This document shows positions 56,968 through 64,000 of a stretch of 64,000 nt of DNA, in pieces. A program made the position numbers and the translations under genes. Source of the DNA: Streptomyces sp. SKN60 (GTDB taxonomy: Bacteria > Actinomycetota > Actinomycetes > Streptomycetales > Streptomycetaceae); contig NZ_JAHTMW010000002.1 in assembly GCF_026236535.1 (NCBI RefSeq), positions 62,001 to 126,000 of the forward strand, in the 5' to 3' direction. How positions within the stretch are numbered: position 1 is the stretch's first letter; every line of letters starts with the position of its first letter. The notes beneath the pieces were generated by a model. It did not search any database and had not been told where the DNA came from. It worked only from the letters and a program-made list of their open reading frames with translations.

Positions 56968-57841
56968 GTTGCGGCGAGGAGTGCTCCCGCGCCGCGGCGC
57001 GGAAGGCGCGGATGATCTGTTCGCCCGCCGTGACGCCCCGCTCGGGCATGGCCGTGACGTGCGGCGCGCCCCAGTCGGTGTCGGCGAGTTCGCCGTGGCC
57101 GGGGCGCCAGGCGCGGTCGGCGGCGAGCAGCAGGTCGGCGTCGAGGAGGGAGTCGCCGGCGGCGAGGGTGAGGGTGGCGCCGGTGCGGCGGGCGACCTCG
57201 CGCATGGCGGCGCTCTTGGTGAGCGGCCGGGGCACCGCGTACACCTTGCGGCCCTGCAGGGAGACGGTCCAGCCGCGTTCGCCCGCCCACGCGGTGAAGC
57301 GGTCGAGCCAGTCCTGCGGGAGGCGTTCGCGTTCGACGACGAGGTAGGCGAACAGGTCCTCGGCGACGCGGTGCTTGCGCACCCAGGACAGGTCGGTGGT
57401 GGCGGTGAGGTACGCGCGGACCTCGGAGAGCGGCGCGCAGGCCTCGGCGACCCGGCGCAGGACGCCGGCGTGCCAGTCGGGGTCGGAGACGCCGTCGACG
57501 AGCAGATGCCCGCCGTTGGCGCAGATCGCGTACTTCGGCGCCGGGGCGTCGCCGAGCAGCCGGATCCGCTGGTACTGCTTGCGGGTGCGGGTGGTGGTCG
57601 GCACGAAGACCGTCTCGGCGGCGAGCGCGCGCAGTTCGGCGGCGGCGCGCTCGGTGACGTACGAGAGCGGCTTGGCCTCGTGCACCTCGACGCACAGCAG
57701 GCGCGGGGCCTGCGGGTCGGGCATGCCGAGGGCGAGGGCGCCGCTGGAGTAGATCAGGGTGCGGTCGAGGTCGCTGGCGACGAGGACCGTGGGGGTGGCC
57801 GTGGGGGTGGCCGTGGGGTTCGGCATACGGGTGCTGGTCAC
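56900..57841 (-). CDS. HAD-superfamily phosphatase of the ter cluster
   Basis: A 313-residue protein with motif I VLVASDLDRTLIYSSGAL (DxDxT), an extended C2-type cap and motif IV TLTLAAGDSLLDADLLLAAD. It belongs to the sucrose-phosphatase-like HADs that accompany PRTase, StiP and CitE-like genes in tellurium-resistance (ter) loci, where they are thought to make or edit a nucleotide-like metabolite. The GTG start overlaps the preceding stop (GTGA). A Pro/Ser/Ala tail lies antisense to dedA. Confidence 0.85.
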   Translation of the reverse strand: MTSTRMPNPTATPTATPTVLVASDLDRTLIYSSGALALGMPDPQAPRLLCVEVHEAKPLSYVTERAAAELRALAAETVFVPTTTRTRKQYQRIRLLGDAPAPKYAICANGGHLLVDGVSDPDWHAGVLRRVAEACAPLSEVRAYLTATTDLSWVRKHRVAEDLFAYLVVERERLPQDWLDRFTAWAGERGWTVSLQGRKVYAVPRPLTKSAAMREVARRTGATLTLAAGDSLLDADLLLAADRAWRPGHGELADTDWGAPHVTAMPERGVTAGEQIIRAFRAAAREHSSPQLNGAPVPPPAPSPSPAALPDPA

Positions 57842-60330
57842 TGGGACACCACCGCCTTGCCGTCGGCGCCCGTCGCCCCTCGGGTGAACCGGGGGTGGAT
57901 CAACCCCACGCAGCTGTACGGCAGTTCGTCGACCTCCTCGACCGGGACCCCGCGCTGCTCGGCGAGCAGCCGTACGTGCGCGAGGTCGGCGCCCGCGCCG
58001 CGCTTGGCCAGGATCTTCCAGGGCACGCGGCGCAGCAGGACCCGGGTGGTCTCGCCGACGCCGGGCTTGACCAGGTTCACGTCGTGGATGCCGTACTCCT
58101 CGCTGATCCGCTCCACGGCAGCCCAGCCCTCCCAGGTGGGGGTGCGGTCGGCGGCGAGGAGCTCCTTGACCTCGGTGTCGACGGCGTCGGCGACCTCGTC
58201 GAAGCGGGCGGCGACGGCGTCGAGGAAGGCCGTGGACACATCGGCGCCGGCCAGCTCGCGGTAGAACTTGGCGCCGTGGAAGTCGTGCGGGCCGACCAGG
58301 TCGGCGCGCAGCACGGTGCGCGATATCAGGCCGGAGACGGTGGAGTTGAGGCACGCGGAGGGGATGAGGAAGTCCTCGCGGGTGCCGTAGGTGCGGACGC
58401 AGGAGCCGGGGTCGGCGAGCACCGCGATCTCCGGCACGAAGCCGTCGAACTCGTCGAGGGCGTCGCTGAGTTCGCGGGTGATGGCGCCCTTGCCGGTCCA
58501 GCCGTCGACGAACACGACGTCGGCCGGGTCGTGGTGCTCGGCGAGCCAGCGCAGCGCGTTGGCGTCGATGCCGCGGCCGCGGACGATCGACACCGCGTAG
58601 TGCGGCAGGTCCAGGCCGTGCCGGTGCTGCGCCCAGCGGCGCATCAGCACGCCGACGGGGGTGCCGGCCCGGGCGAGGGAGACCAGGACCGGGCGCGGGC
58701 CGCGCTCGGCGAGCACGGTCTCGGTGACGGTGCCGACCGCGCGGGCGATGCGGGCGGCGGAGGCGTCGAGGGCGGAGGCGTACAGCTCCTGGTAGCGCTC
58801 GCTCGGCTGGTACTCGACGGGCAGCGACTCCGCGTAGTGCGCGCCGCCGCTCTGGATGGCCTCCTCGCGCTCCTCGGTCGGGGCCTCGAGCTCGACGTCC
58901 GAGAGGTCCTGGAGCAGCCAGCCGACCTCTTCCGGCGCGTAAGAGGAGAAGGCGGGGCCGCGGAGGGGCTCGGGCAGCATGGAGCTCCTTTCGGGAGCTT
59001 CGGGGATCGGCGACGGCGTGTAGGACGGTACGACGGCCAGCACGACGTGCGGGATGTGCGCGGCGAGCCGGGCGAGGAGTCCGTCCGGCGCGTGCAGTTC
59101 CGGGGTGTCGGCGACGGAGTCGACGACGGCGACGACCGCGTCGAAGCCGCCGCCCGCGACGTTGTAGGCGTACCGCTCGCCGGGGCCGTCGGCGGGCTCG
59201 TCGTGCGCGGGGAAGACCAGCCGGGTCCGTATCGCGTAGCCGGGGTCGTCGACGGCGAGGACGGGCGAGCGGGTGGTGGTGGAGTAGTGGACGTCGGTCC
59301 CGGCCCGCTCCAGGGCGAGAGCGAGCCGCAGCGGCGTGTACATCAGCTCCTCGAAGCCGAGGACGAGGACGCGCCGCGCGCCGCCGAGGGCCTCGGTCAG
59401 GCGCTCGGTCATGGCGGGCAGGGCGTCGTTCAGGGCCACCGCGTGGGCGGGGGTGAAGCCGTGCCGGCCGCCGTCGGGTACGCCCGCGGGCCAGCCGAGC
59501 CCGACCCGTACGGGTACGGGGGCGGGGGCGGAGGCGGGCGCGGGTACGGGGGCGGATCCCGTACGGGACCCCCCGGGCTGCCGCGGGACGGACACGGAGA
59601 GCGGCGCGCCCCCCGGCGCGACACCGGCCGCCGTCTCCTGGGCCGTGACCAGCGCCTGGCCCTTGGCGAGGACCCCGTCGGGGAGCCGTACGGTGCCGGT
59701 CGCGCCGGCCACCAGGTCGATCCGGGCGCCGATCTCGCGGCCGAAGGCCTCCAGGCGGCCCAGGTCGGCGGCCGAGCGCATGTCGACCAGGGCGACGATC
59801 ACGTACCGCTCGCGCGGGTAGCGCTCGTGCAGGTCACGGATGGTGTTGAGGACCGTGTTGCCGGTGGAGAACTCGTCGTCGACGAGGACGAGCGGGCCGG
59901 GGGCGGCCAGCAGCTCCGGGTCCTCGGGGAGGAGCAGGTGGGAGGTGGCGTGGGAGTGGGACTCCTCGAAGCCGCCGGCGGTGGCGGCCCCCTCGACGGG
60001 GCGCCGGGTGGAGTGCAGATAGGTCGCGGAGCCCAGGCCGTCGGCGACGGAGTGGCCGAGGCCGGTGGCCGTCTCGGCGTAGCCGAGGACGACGGAGCGG
60101 GCGGTCTCCGCGTCGCCGAGCAGCTCCCGTACCCGTACCCCCAGCTCGTGTCCCGCGCCGTGGACGACGCTCGGGCGCTGCGGCACGTGCTTGCCGAGCA
60201 CGTTGGAGACGAGCAGATGGGCCCGCTTGGGGTTGCGGCGCAGGGCCAGGCCCAGCAGGTCGGGCAGCTTCTCGTCGCCGAGCAGTTCGACGCCCAGTCG
60301 CTCCGCGACCCACGTTCCGGTCCACACCAC
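57838..60330 (-). CDS. Fused phosphoribosyltransferase - StiP-type protein of the ter cluster
   Basis: The 830-residue frame joins two units usually met as separate neighbours. Residues 1-450 form a PRTase with the PRPP loop PLVLVDDEFSTGNTVLNTI and a TRSP-type second domain (GARRVLVLGFEELMYTPLRL). Residues 451-830 match the StiP/PELOTA-linked family (FSSYAPEEVGWLLQDLSDVE; VLVSLARAGTPVGVLMRRW; YAVSIVRGRGIDANALRWLA; VVFVDGWTGKGAITREL). Between them, ATG at 58980 has a strong GAAAGGAGCTCC in front but no stop codon before it, so a separate StiP product might also be made from it. The start GTG has AAGGGACGACAAC. Confidence 0.82.
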   Translation of the reverse strand: MVWTGTWVAERLGVELLGDEKLPDLLGLALRRNPKRAHLLVSNVLGKHVPQRPSVVHGAGHELGVRVRELLGDAETARSVVLGYAETATGLGHSVADGLGSATYLHSTRRPVEGAATAGGFEESHSHATSHLLLPEDPELLAAPGPLVLVDDEFSTGNTVLNTIRDLHERYPRERYVIVALVDMRSAADLGRLEAFGREIGARIDLVAGATGTVRLPDGVLAKGQALVTAQETAAGVAPGGAPLSVSVPRQPGGSRTGSAPVPAPASAPAPVPVRVGLGWPAGVPDGGRHGFTPAHAVALNDALPAMTERLTEALGGARRVLVLGFEELMYTPLRLALALERAGTDVHYSTTTRSPVLAVDDPGYAIRTRLVFPAHDEPADGPGERYAYNVAGGGFDAVVAVVDSVADTPELHAPDGLLARLAAHIPHVVLAVVPSYTPSPIPEAPERSSMLPEPLRGPAFSSYAPEEVGWLLQDLSDVELEAPTEEREEAIQSGGAHYAESLPVEYQPSERYQELYASALDASAARIARAVGTVTETVLAERGPRPVLVSLARAGTPVGVLMRRWAQHRHGLDLPHYAVSIVRGRGIDANALRWLAEHHDPADVVFVDGWTGKGAITRELSDALDEFDGFVPEIAVLADPGSCVRTYGTREDFLIPSACLNSTVSGLISRTVLRADLVGPHDFHGAKFYRELAGADVSTAFLDAVAARFDEVADAVDTEVKELLAADRTPTWEGWAAVERISEEYGIHDVNLVKPGVGETTRVLLRRVPWKILAKRGAGADLAHVRLLAEQRGVPVEEVDELPYSCVGLIHPRFTRGATGADGKAVVSQ

Positions 60331-60371
60331 GTCGTTGTCGTCCCTTCGTCAGCTGTCGGTCCGGCCGGCGG

Positions 60372-61556
60372 TCAGCCGGCCAGTCCCGCGGTGAGCAGCT
60401 CCACGAAGCCGACGTCCTCGCGGGCCACGCCGAAGACCTCGGCGCGCCGCAGGATCCGCTCGGCCCACGCGCGGTGGGGCTTCACCTCGTTCATCTTGTT
60501 CGTGTACGCGGAGCGGAGCACCCCGCCACCGCCGCGTTCCGGCCGCAGGATGTCCTGGGCGTCGCTGAACTCCTCGTGGCTGACCACGGAGAGCGCGTGC
60601 ACCGGCACGACATGGGTGGGGTGGATGCAGGTCTTGCCGAGCAGTCCGTTGGCGCGGTCGAGTTCGATCTCGCGCAGCAGTCCGTCGAGGTCGTGCTCGA
60701 TGAGCGCGGTGCGCAGGTCCTCGGCGCGGCCCTCCAGGAAGGGGCTGCGGCGCAATTGTGGCTTGAACATGCGCTCGCCCTGGCGGAAGTACTCCCAGAC
60801 GGGGCCGGTGATGGTGAAGCCGGTGCCGTCGGAGCGGCCGAGGACGTTGACGACGTCGCCGATGACGGCGGCGACGATCTGGACGTCGTAGGCGGTCATG
60901 TCGGGCGTGCGGCGCAGCCCGTAGTTGGAGCAGAAGTCGGTGACGCCGAGGCGGAGCGCGAGGATCCGCTCGCGGTACTTGCCGGTGAGGGCGGCGATGC
61001 CGGCCAGGGTCTCGGCCCGGGTCTCCAGGTGGAGCAGCTCGGGGGACTCCAGGACGGGCATGGCGAAGAGCCGGCGGCCGCAGGCGCGCTCGGCGACGGC
61101 GAGTGCTTCGAGGAAGCCGCGGCCGCGGCTCTCGGTGAACTTGGGCAGTACGAATCCGGACAGCAGCCGGACCGTCTCGCCGAGCCGGTCGACGAGGTCG
61201 GTGATCTGGCCGGGCTCGCGGACCCGGATGAAGAGCAGGGGCAGGTCGGCGGCGCCTTCCTGGTCCTCGCCGGCAGCGGCCGCGAGCTCGGCGAACTGGT
61301 GGACCAGGTTCGCCTCGCCGGCCTCGACCTCGGCGTCGTTGATCGAATCCTCCAGGCAGAGGACCATGGAGACGACGCCGCGGGTGGCCTGCTTGCGGAT
61401 GTCGGCGGCGAGCCGGGGCCGGGTGGCCGGGCTGTAGAGGGTGGCGCCGAGCGCGGTGGCGAGCGTGGGCGCGGGCGAGTCCGCCGTGAAGGCGGCGGGC
61501 TCCTGGTGGAACAATCCGGACCGCGTTGCGGCCGGGATGTGCCCGAAATGACGCAT
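60372..61556 (-). CDS. CitE/HpcH-like aldolase-lyase of the ter cluster
   Basis: A 394-residue TIM-barrel lyase of the citrate-lyase beta/HpcH family: GVVSMVLCLEDSINDAEVEA (metal-binding acidic residues), LFIRVREPGQI, GFVLPKFTESRGRGF and LLGKTCIHPTHVVPVHALSV. The family cleaves or forms carbon-carbon bonds of CoA esters or sugar-like acids. In ter clusters it is part of the biosynthetic module with PRTase, HAD and StiP. The ATG has GGGGGAG. It lies 41 bp upstream of the PRTase gene in the same direction. Confidence 0.87.
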   Translation of the reverse strand: MRHFGHIPAATRSGLFHQEPAAFTADSPAPTLATALGATLYSPATRPRLAADIRKQATRGVVSMVLCLEDSINDAEVEAGEANLVHQFAELAAAAGEDQEGAADLPLLFIRVREPGQITDLVDRLGETVRLLSGFVLPKFTESRGRGFLEALAVAERACGRRLFAMPVLESPELLHLETRAETLAGIAALTGKYRERILALRLGVTDFCSNYGLRRTPDMTAYDVQIVAAVIGDVVNVLGRSDGTGFTITGPVWEYFRQGERMFKPQLRRSPFLEGRAEDLRTALIEHDLDGLLREIELDRANGLLGKTCIHPTHVVPVHALSVVSHEEFSDAQDILRPERGGGGVLRSAYTNKMNEVKPHRAWAERILRRAEVFGVAREDVGFVELLTAGLAG

Positions 61557-61718
61557 TTTTCTCCCCCGACTGCATGGACGGCCCGGACGACATGTGGCCG
61601 GTAATAGTACGTAGGCAAGGGTGTCCATAGTTCCCCGCGTGCGTGAAGTTCAGGTAACTCGTCCGCTTCCGGCCCCCCGCGTTGTCCTGGAGGCGGGCGG
61701 CCAGGGAAGATGTCCGGC

Positions 61719-62612
61719 ATGACGCACGCGATGCTGAAGGGCTCCAACGTCCCTCTCGACACCGCGGCCGTACGGGCCGTGCTCCGCTGGACACCGGGAC
61801 CGGGGGTGCCCGACGTGGACGCCTCGGCCCTGCTGCTCGGCGCGGACGGGCGTGTGCGTTCGGACGAGGACTTCGTCTTCTACAACCAGCCGCGGCACCC
61901 CTCGGGCCTTGTCCGCCGGCTGGCCAAGAAGCGCGGTCCGGAGGGCCTGACGGACACCGTGGAGGCCGATCTGGGGGCCCTGGAGGCCTCGGTCGACCAG
62001 GTGGTGGTCGCGGCCTCCTCGGACGGCGGCTCGTTCCGGGCCGTGACCGATCTGCGGATCCTGCTGTACGACGCGGCGCCGGGCGCGGCGGGCGGCGAGC
62101 CGCTCGCGGTGTTCGACGTGTCGGCGGAGACCGGCGAGGAGACCGCGATCATCTGCGGCGAGCTGTACCGGCGCGGCGAGGGCTGGAAGTTCCGGGCGGT
62201 CGGGCAGGGCTATCCGACCGGTCTGGTCGGGCTCGCGACGGACTTCGGCGTCTCGGTCGACGACGGGGCGGACGGGGCGGAGGACGGTCCGGCCGTGGAC
62301 GGCCCGGCCGCCGGGGCCCCGGAGGCCGCGGCGTCCGCGGAAGCCCCCGCGAACGACCCGGCGCACGACCCCGACGCGACGATGGTGCACCCGCCGGTCG
62401 GCACCGGGTCCGGTGTGACGGCTCCGCCGCCGCCCACGGCGCCCCCGGGCGTACCGCCACAGCCGGCCACTCCCCCGGCGACGGCACCGGCCCCCGCGTA
62501 CGGCTATCCGCAGCCGGTCGGCGCCCCGCTGCCGGCTCCGGCGTACGGCTATCCGCACGCGGCGCCCGAGTTCCGGATGCCGCCGATGGGCCCGCAGTTC
62601 ACCGGCCGCTGA
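61719..62612 (+). CDS. TerD-family protein with a Pro-rich tail
   Basis: A 297-residue protein. The first 180 residues are a TerD/TerZ domain: MLKGSNVPLDTAAVRAVLRW, DASALLLGADGRVRSDEDFV, VDQVVVAASSDGGSFRAV and GEELYRR-like EELYRRGEGWKFRAVGQGY, with the Asp residues that bind calcium in this family. The rest is Ala/Pro/Tyr-rich with repeated YGYPQP/YGYPHA and probably disordered. TerD proteins act in tellurite, phage or stress resistance at the membrane. A second in-frame ATG lies 9 bp upstream; GGGAAG favours 61719. It is divergent from citE. Confidence 0.87.
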   Translation: MTHAMLKGSNVPLDTAAVRAVLRWTPGPGVPDVDASALLLGADGRVRSDEDFVFYNQPRHPSGLVRRLAKKRGPEGLTDTVEADLGALEASVDQVVVAASSDGGSFRAVTDLRILLYDAAPGAAGGEPLAVFDVSAETGEETAIICGELYRRGEGWKFRAVGQGYPTGLVGLATDFGVSVDDGADGAEDGPAVDGPAAGAPEAAASAEAPANDPAHDPDATMVHPPVGTGSGVTAPPPPTAPPGVPPQPATPPATAPAPAYGYPQPVGAPLPAPAYGYPHAAPEFRMPPMGPQFTGR

Positions 62613-62631
62613 CCCGGTACGGCCCGGGGCC

Positions 62632-63369
62632 TCAGGTCTTGGACTTGTAGCCGCGGCCCCACTGCAGGCCCCAGCCGTACAGCCGGTCGAGCTCGGCCTG
62701 GAATCCGTAGACGAAGCGCACCTCGCGCCGGACGACCAGGTCGCCCTTGGTGTTCTCCAGGCTGAAGATCGCGCAGGAGCGGGCCTGCGGGGCGTGCTCG
62801 TCGAGTTCGATCTCGATGCGCGGGCCGTTGCTCGGATAGAGCGTGGCCTTGGCGTGGGTGCGGTCGAAGGCCGGGGTCTGGTCGTAGATGTAGACGAAGA
62901 ACAGCAGGCGCTTGATCGCGTCGCGGTGGTCGAGGTTGACGAAGATCGTCTCGCCGGACGGGGCGCCGAACCGGTCGTCGCCGCTGAGCTTCACGTACGG
63001 CGGCTCGTTCAGCGCGCCGAAGAAGCCGCCGAGCGGCTGGACCACGCCCTTGCTGCCGTCGGCCAGCTCGTAGAGGCAGCCGAGGTCGAGGTCGACGTTG
63101 ACCATGCCCTGGGTGTGCGCCTGCACCTCCTCGGGCTTGAAGAGCCGCAGCGGGTGCCGCAGCAGACTGCTGGAGCTGCGCGGGCGGCCCTCGATGTCGG
63201 AGGTGCGCATCCGCCAGGAGAGGTTGACCCGGAGGTTGCCGGTGGCGGCGCCCTGCTGGGTGAGGGAGACGCTGGGGCGGCGGCGGGTCAGGTCGATGGA
63301 GCCGGCGGCGGATCCGCCCGCGTCGAACGGCTCCCCCCGGCCGGGAAAGAGATTGTCGAAGAAGCCCAC
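62632..63369 (-). CDS. TerD/TerA-type tellurium-resistance protein
   Basis: A 245-residue protein with TerD-like strands: VNVDLDLGCLYELADGSKG, PPYVKLSGDDRFGAPSGETI, FVNLDHRDAIKRLLFFVYI, RCAIFSLENTKGDLVVRRE-type CAIFSLENTKGDLVVRREV and FVYGFQAELDRLYGWGLQW. It resembles the TerA/TerF-like members that bind calcium. The GTG start has TGGGGAGCC just before it. It is convergent with the TerD gene (19 bp apart), a common ter arrangement. Confidence 0.84.
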   Translation of the reverse strand: MGFFDNLFPGRGEPFDAGGSAAGSIDLTRRRPSVSLTQQGAATGNLRVNLSWRMRTSDIEGRPRSSSSLLRHPLRLFKPEEVQAHTQGMVNVDLDLGCLYELADGSKGVVQPLGGFFGALNEPPYVKLSGDDRFGAPSGETIFVNLDHRDAIKRLLFFVYIYDQTPAFDRTHAKATLYPSNGPRIEIELDEHAPQARSCAIFSLENTKGDLVVRREVRFVYGFQAELDRLYGWGLQWGRGYKSKT

Positions 63370-63494
63370 GGCTCCCCACCCCCACAGTCGGTCCCCTACG
63401 GTCCACCCCGGCCCGTGCGCACCCCGTCCGCACACACGCCGACGGGGCGGCCGGGTGCTCCCGGCCGCCCCGCTTGAAGCGTTCCTCATTCTCG

Positions 63495-63537
63495 GGGGTG
63501 TCACACCCCGGAATGGTCAGGGGTGTCACACCCCGGA
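63495..63537. terminator. Twin palindromes GGGGTGTCACACCCC at the end of the DUF475 gene
   Basis: Two copies of GGGGTGTCACACCCCGGA with a 25-bp period (63495-63512 and 63520-63537). Each is a self-complementary hairpin; the right one contains the stop codon of the DUF475 gene. They probably terminate its transcript. Confidence 0.65.
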
Positions 63538-64000
63538 CGGCACCTCGGTCTTGTCGTTCGAGGAGTCCGCGTCGCCCTCGGCCGCCGCGAGCGCCCTGTT
63601 GCGGCGCACGGAGGACCAGAAGGACCAGGCGATGAGCGCCACGCCGATGCCGCCGGTGACGATCTCGGGGATCTCGTACTGGATGGTGACCATGAGGACC
63701 ACGGCCAGGGCGCCGATCGCGTAGTGCGCGCCGTGCTCCAGGTAGACGTAGTCGTCGAGGGTGCCCTGGCGGACCAGGTAGACGGTCAGGGACCGCACGT
63801 ACATGGCGCCGACGCCGAGGCCGAGGGCCATCAGGACGATGTCGTTGGTGATGGCGAAGGCGCCGATGACGCCGTCGAAGGAGAAGGAGGCGTCGAGGAC
63901 CTCCAGGTAGAGGAACATGAAGAAGGCGGCCTTGCCGGCGAGCTGGACCACCGAGACCTTCTTGCCGGAACGCTTCGCCTCTTCCTCGGCCTCGTGCTCG
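63526..64000 (-). CDS. DUF475/TerC-like membrane protein, partial
   Basis: The C-terminal 157 codons of a membrane protein that continues past the right edge. It shows EVLDASFSFDGVIGAFAIT, the hallmark of DUF475 (a relative of TerC/Alx, with acidic residues in a transmembrane helix), followed by NDIVLMALGLGVGAMYVRSL, LEHGAHYAIGALAVVLMVTI and EIVTGGIGVALIAWSFW. An acidic tail follows (EGDADSSNDKTEVPSGV). Such proteins form a membrane complex with TerD proteins and may export or sense metals. It completes the ter cluster seen here. Confidence 0.88.
   Translation of the reverse strand, partial: EHEAEEEAKRSGKKVSVVQLAGKAAFFMFLYLEVLDASFSFDGVIGAFAITNDIVLMALGLGVGAMYVRSLTVYLVRQGTLDDYVYLEHGAHYAIGALAVVLMVTIQYEIPEIVTGGIGVALIAWSFWSSVRRNRALAAAEGDADSSNDKTEVPSGV

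Noticed and set aside
57895..60891. A 998-codon plus-strand open frame opposite the PRTase-StiP gene
   Set aside because: Composition (Gly/Val/Ala/Asp runs, no domains) is that of an antisense shadow; the minus strand encodes recognisable conserved domains.

Overview
This is chromosomal DNA of a Streptomyces-type actinomycete. GC is very high throughout, codons are GC3-rich, GTG/TTG starts and translational overlaps (ATGA, GTGA) are common, many leaderless starts sit just behind a -10 box, and dispersed Streptomyces palindromic repeats are present. Most of the window is core chromosome; one integrated mobile element lies at about 40.7-52.6 kb, beside older mobile-element debris at about 38.4-40.6 kb.

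0-28.9 kb is dominated by a dispersed steroid (cholesterol-type) side-chain catabolism set: an SCP-x/Ltp1-like thiolase with a double acyl-CoA dehydrogenase (FadE34-like), an LLM F420-type oxidoreductase, a KstR-like TetR repressor, an aldehyde dehydrogenase with a 3Fe-4S ferredoxin, and a divergent FadA5-like thiolase / CYP125-like P450 pair. Sequences fitting the KstR operator (TNNAACNNGTTNNA) lie in front of fadE, kstR/GT4 and cyp125. Near-matches inside a shared 25-bp element precede the ALDH and fadA5 genes. A second palindrome, CTGAC-N5-GTCAG, recurs at three promoters. Interleaved are housekeeping genes and a GT4 / methyltransferase / alpha-alpha-toroid operon next to kstR.

19.4-25.3 kb is a cobalamin-riboswitch operon: riboswitch, secreted membrane-anchored alpha/alpha-toroid protein, second anchored secreted protein, EcfT, fused EcfA1-EcfA2 and EcfS. 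It looks like a B12 (or corrinoid) uptake system whose surface proteins may capture the vitamin, in the manner of intrinsic factor. A dispersed chromosomal repeat has been absorbed in frame into the linker of the fused ATPase.

28.9-38.3 kb holds ordinary chromosomal genes (DUF2330, O-methyltransferase, ABM, GNAT, PG-binding, HAD, secreted HNH nuclease, DoxX, DedA-like, DUF2277, GntR, DUF4231).

40,677-52,589 is an integrated pSAM2-type AICE bounded by 46-bp direct repeats of the 3' half of tRNA-Val(TAC). It has integrase, excisionase, rolling-circle Rep, FtsK-type transfer protein, Spd-like proteins, a KorSA-like GntR repressor and a Pif-like Nudix protein. Cargo includes a DUF262 + HEPN pair of lower GC (candidate defence module), a GGDEF protein and a colicin-immunity-like protein. 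The transfer and GGDEF genes carry early TTA codons, which suggests bldA control. Fragments of another Nudix gene and an IS5 transposase just outside the left end point to earlier insertions at this tRNA.

52.6-64 kb: coiled-coil protein, FmdB-type zinc ribbon, two-component system, DedA protein, then a tellurium-resistance-type (ter) cluster of HAD phosphatase, PRTase/StiP fusion, CitE-like lyase, two TerD-type proteins and a DUF475/TerC-like membrane protein that runs off the right edge.
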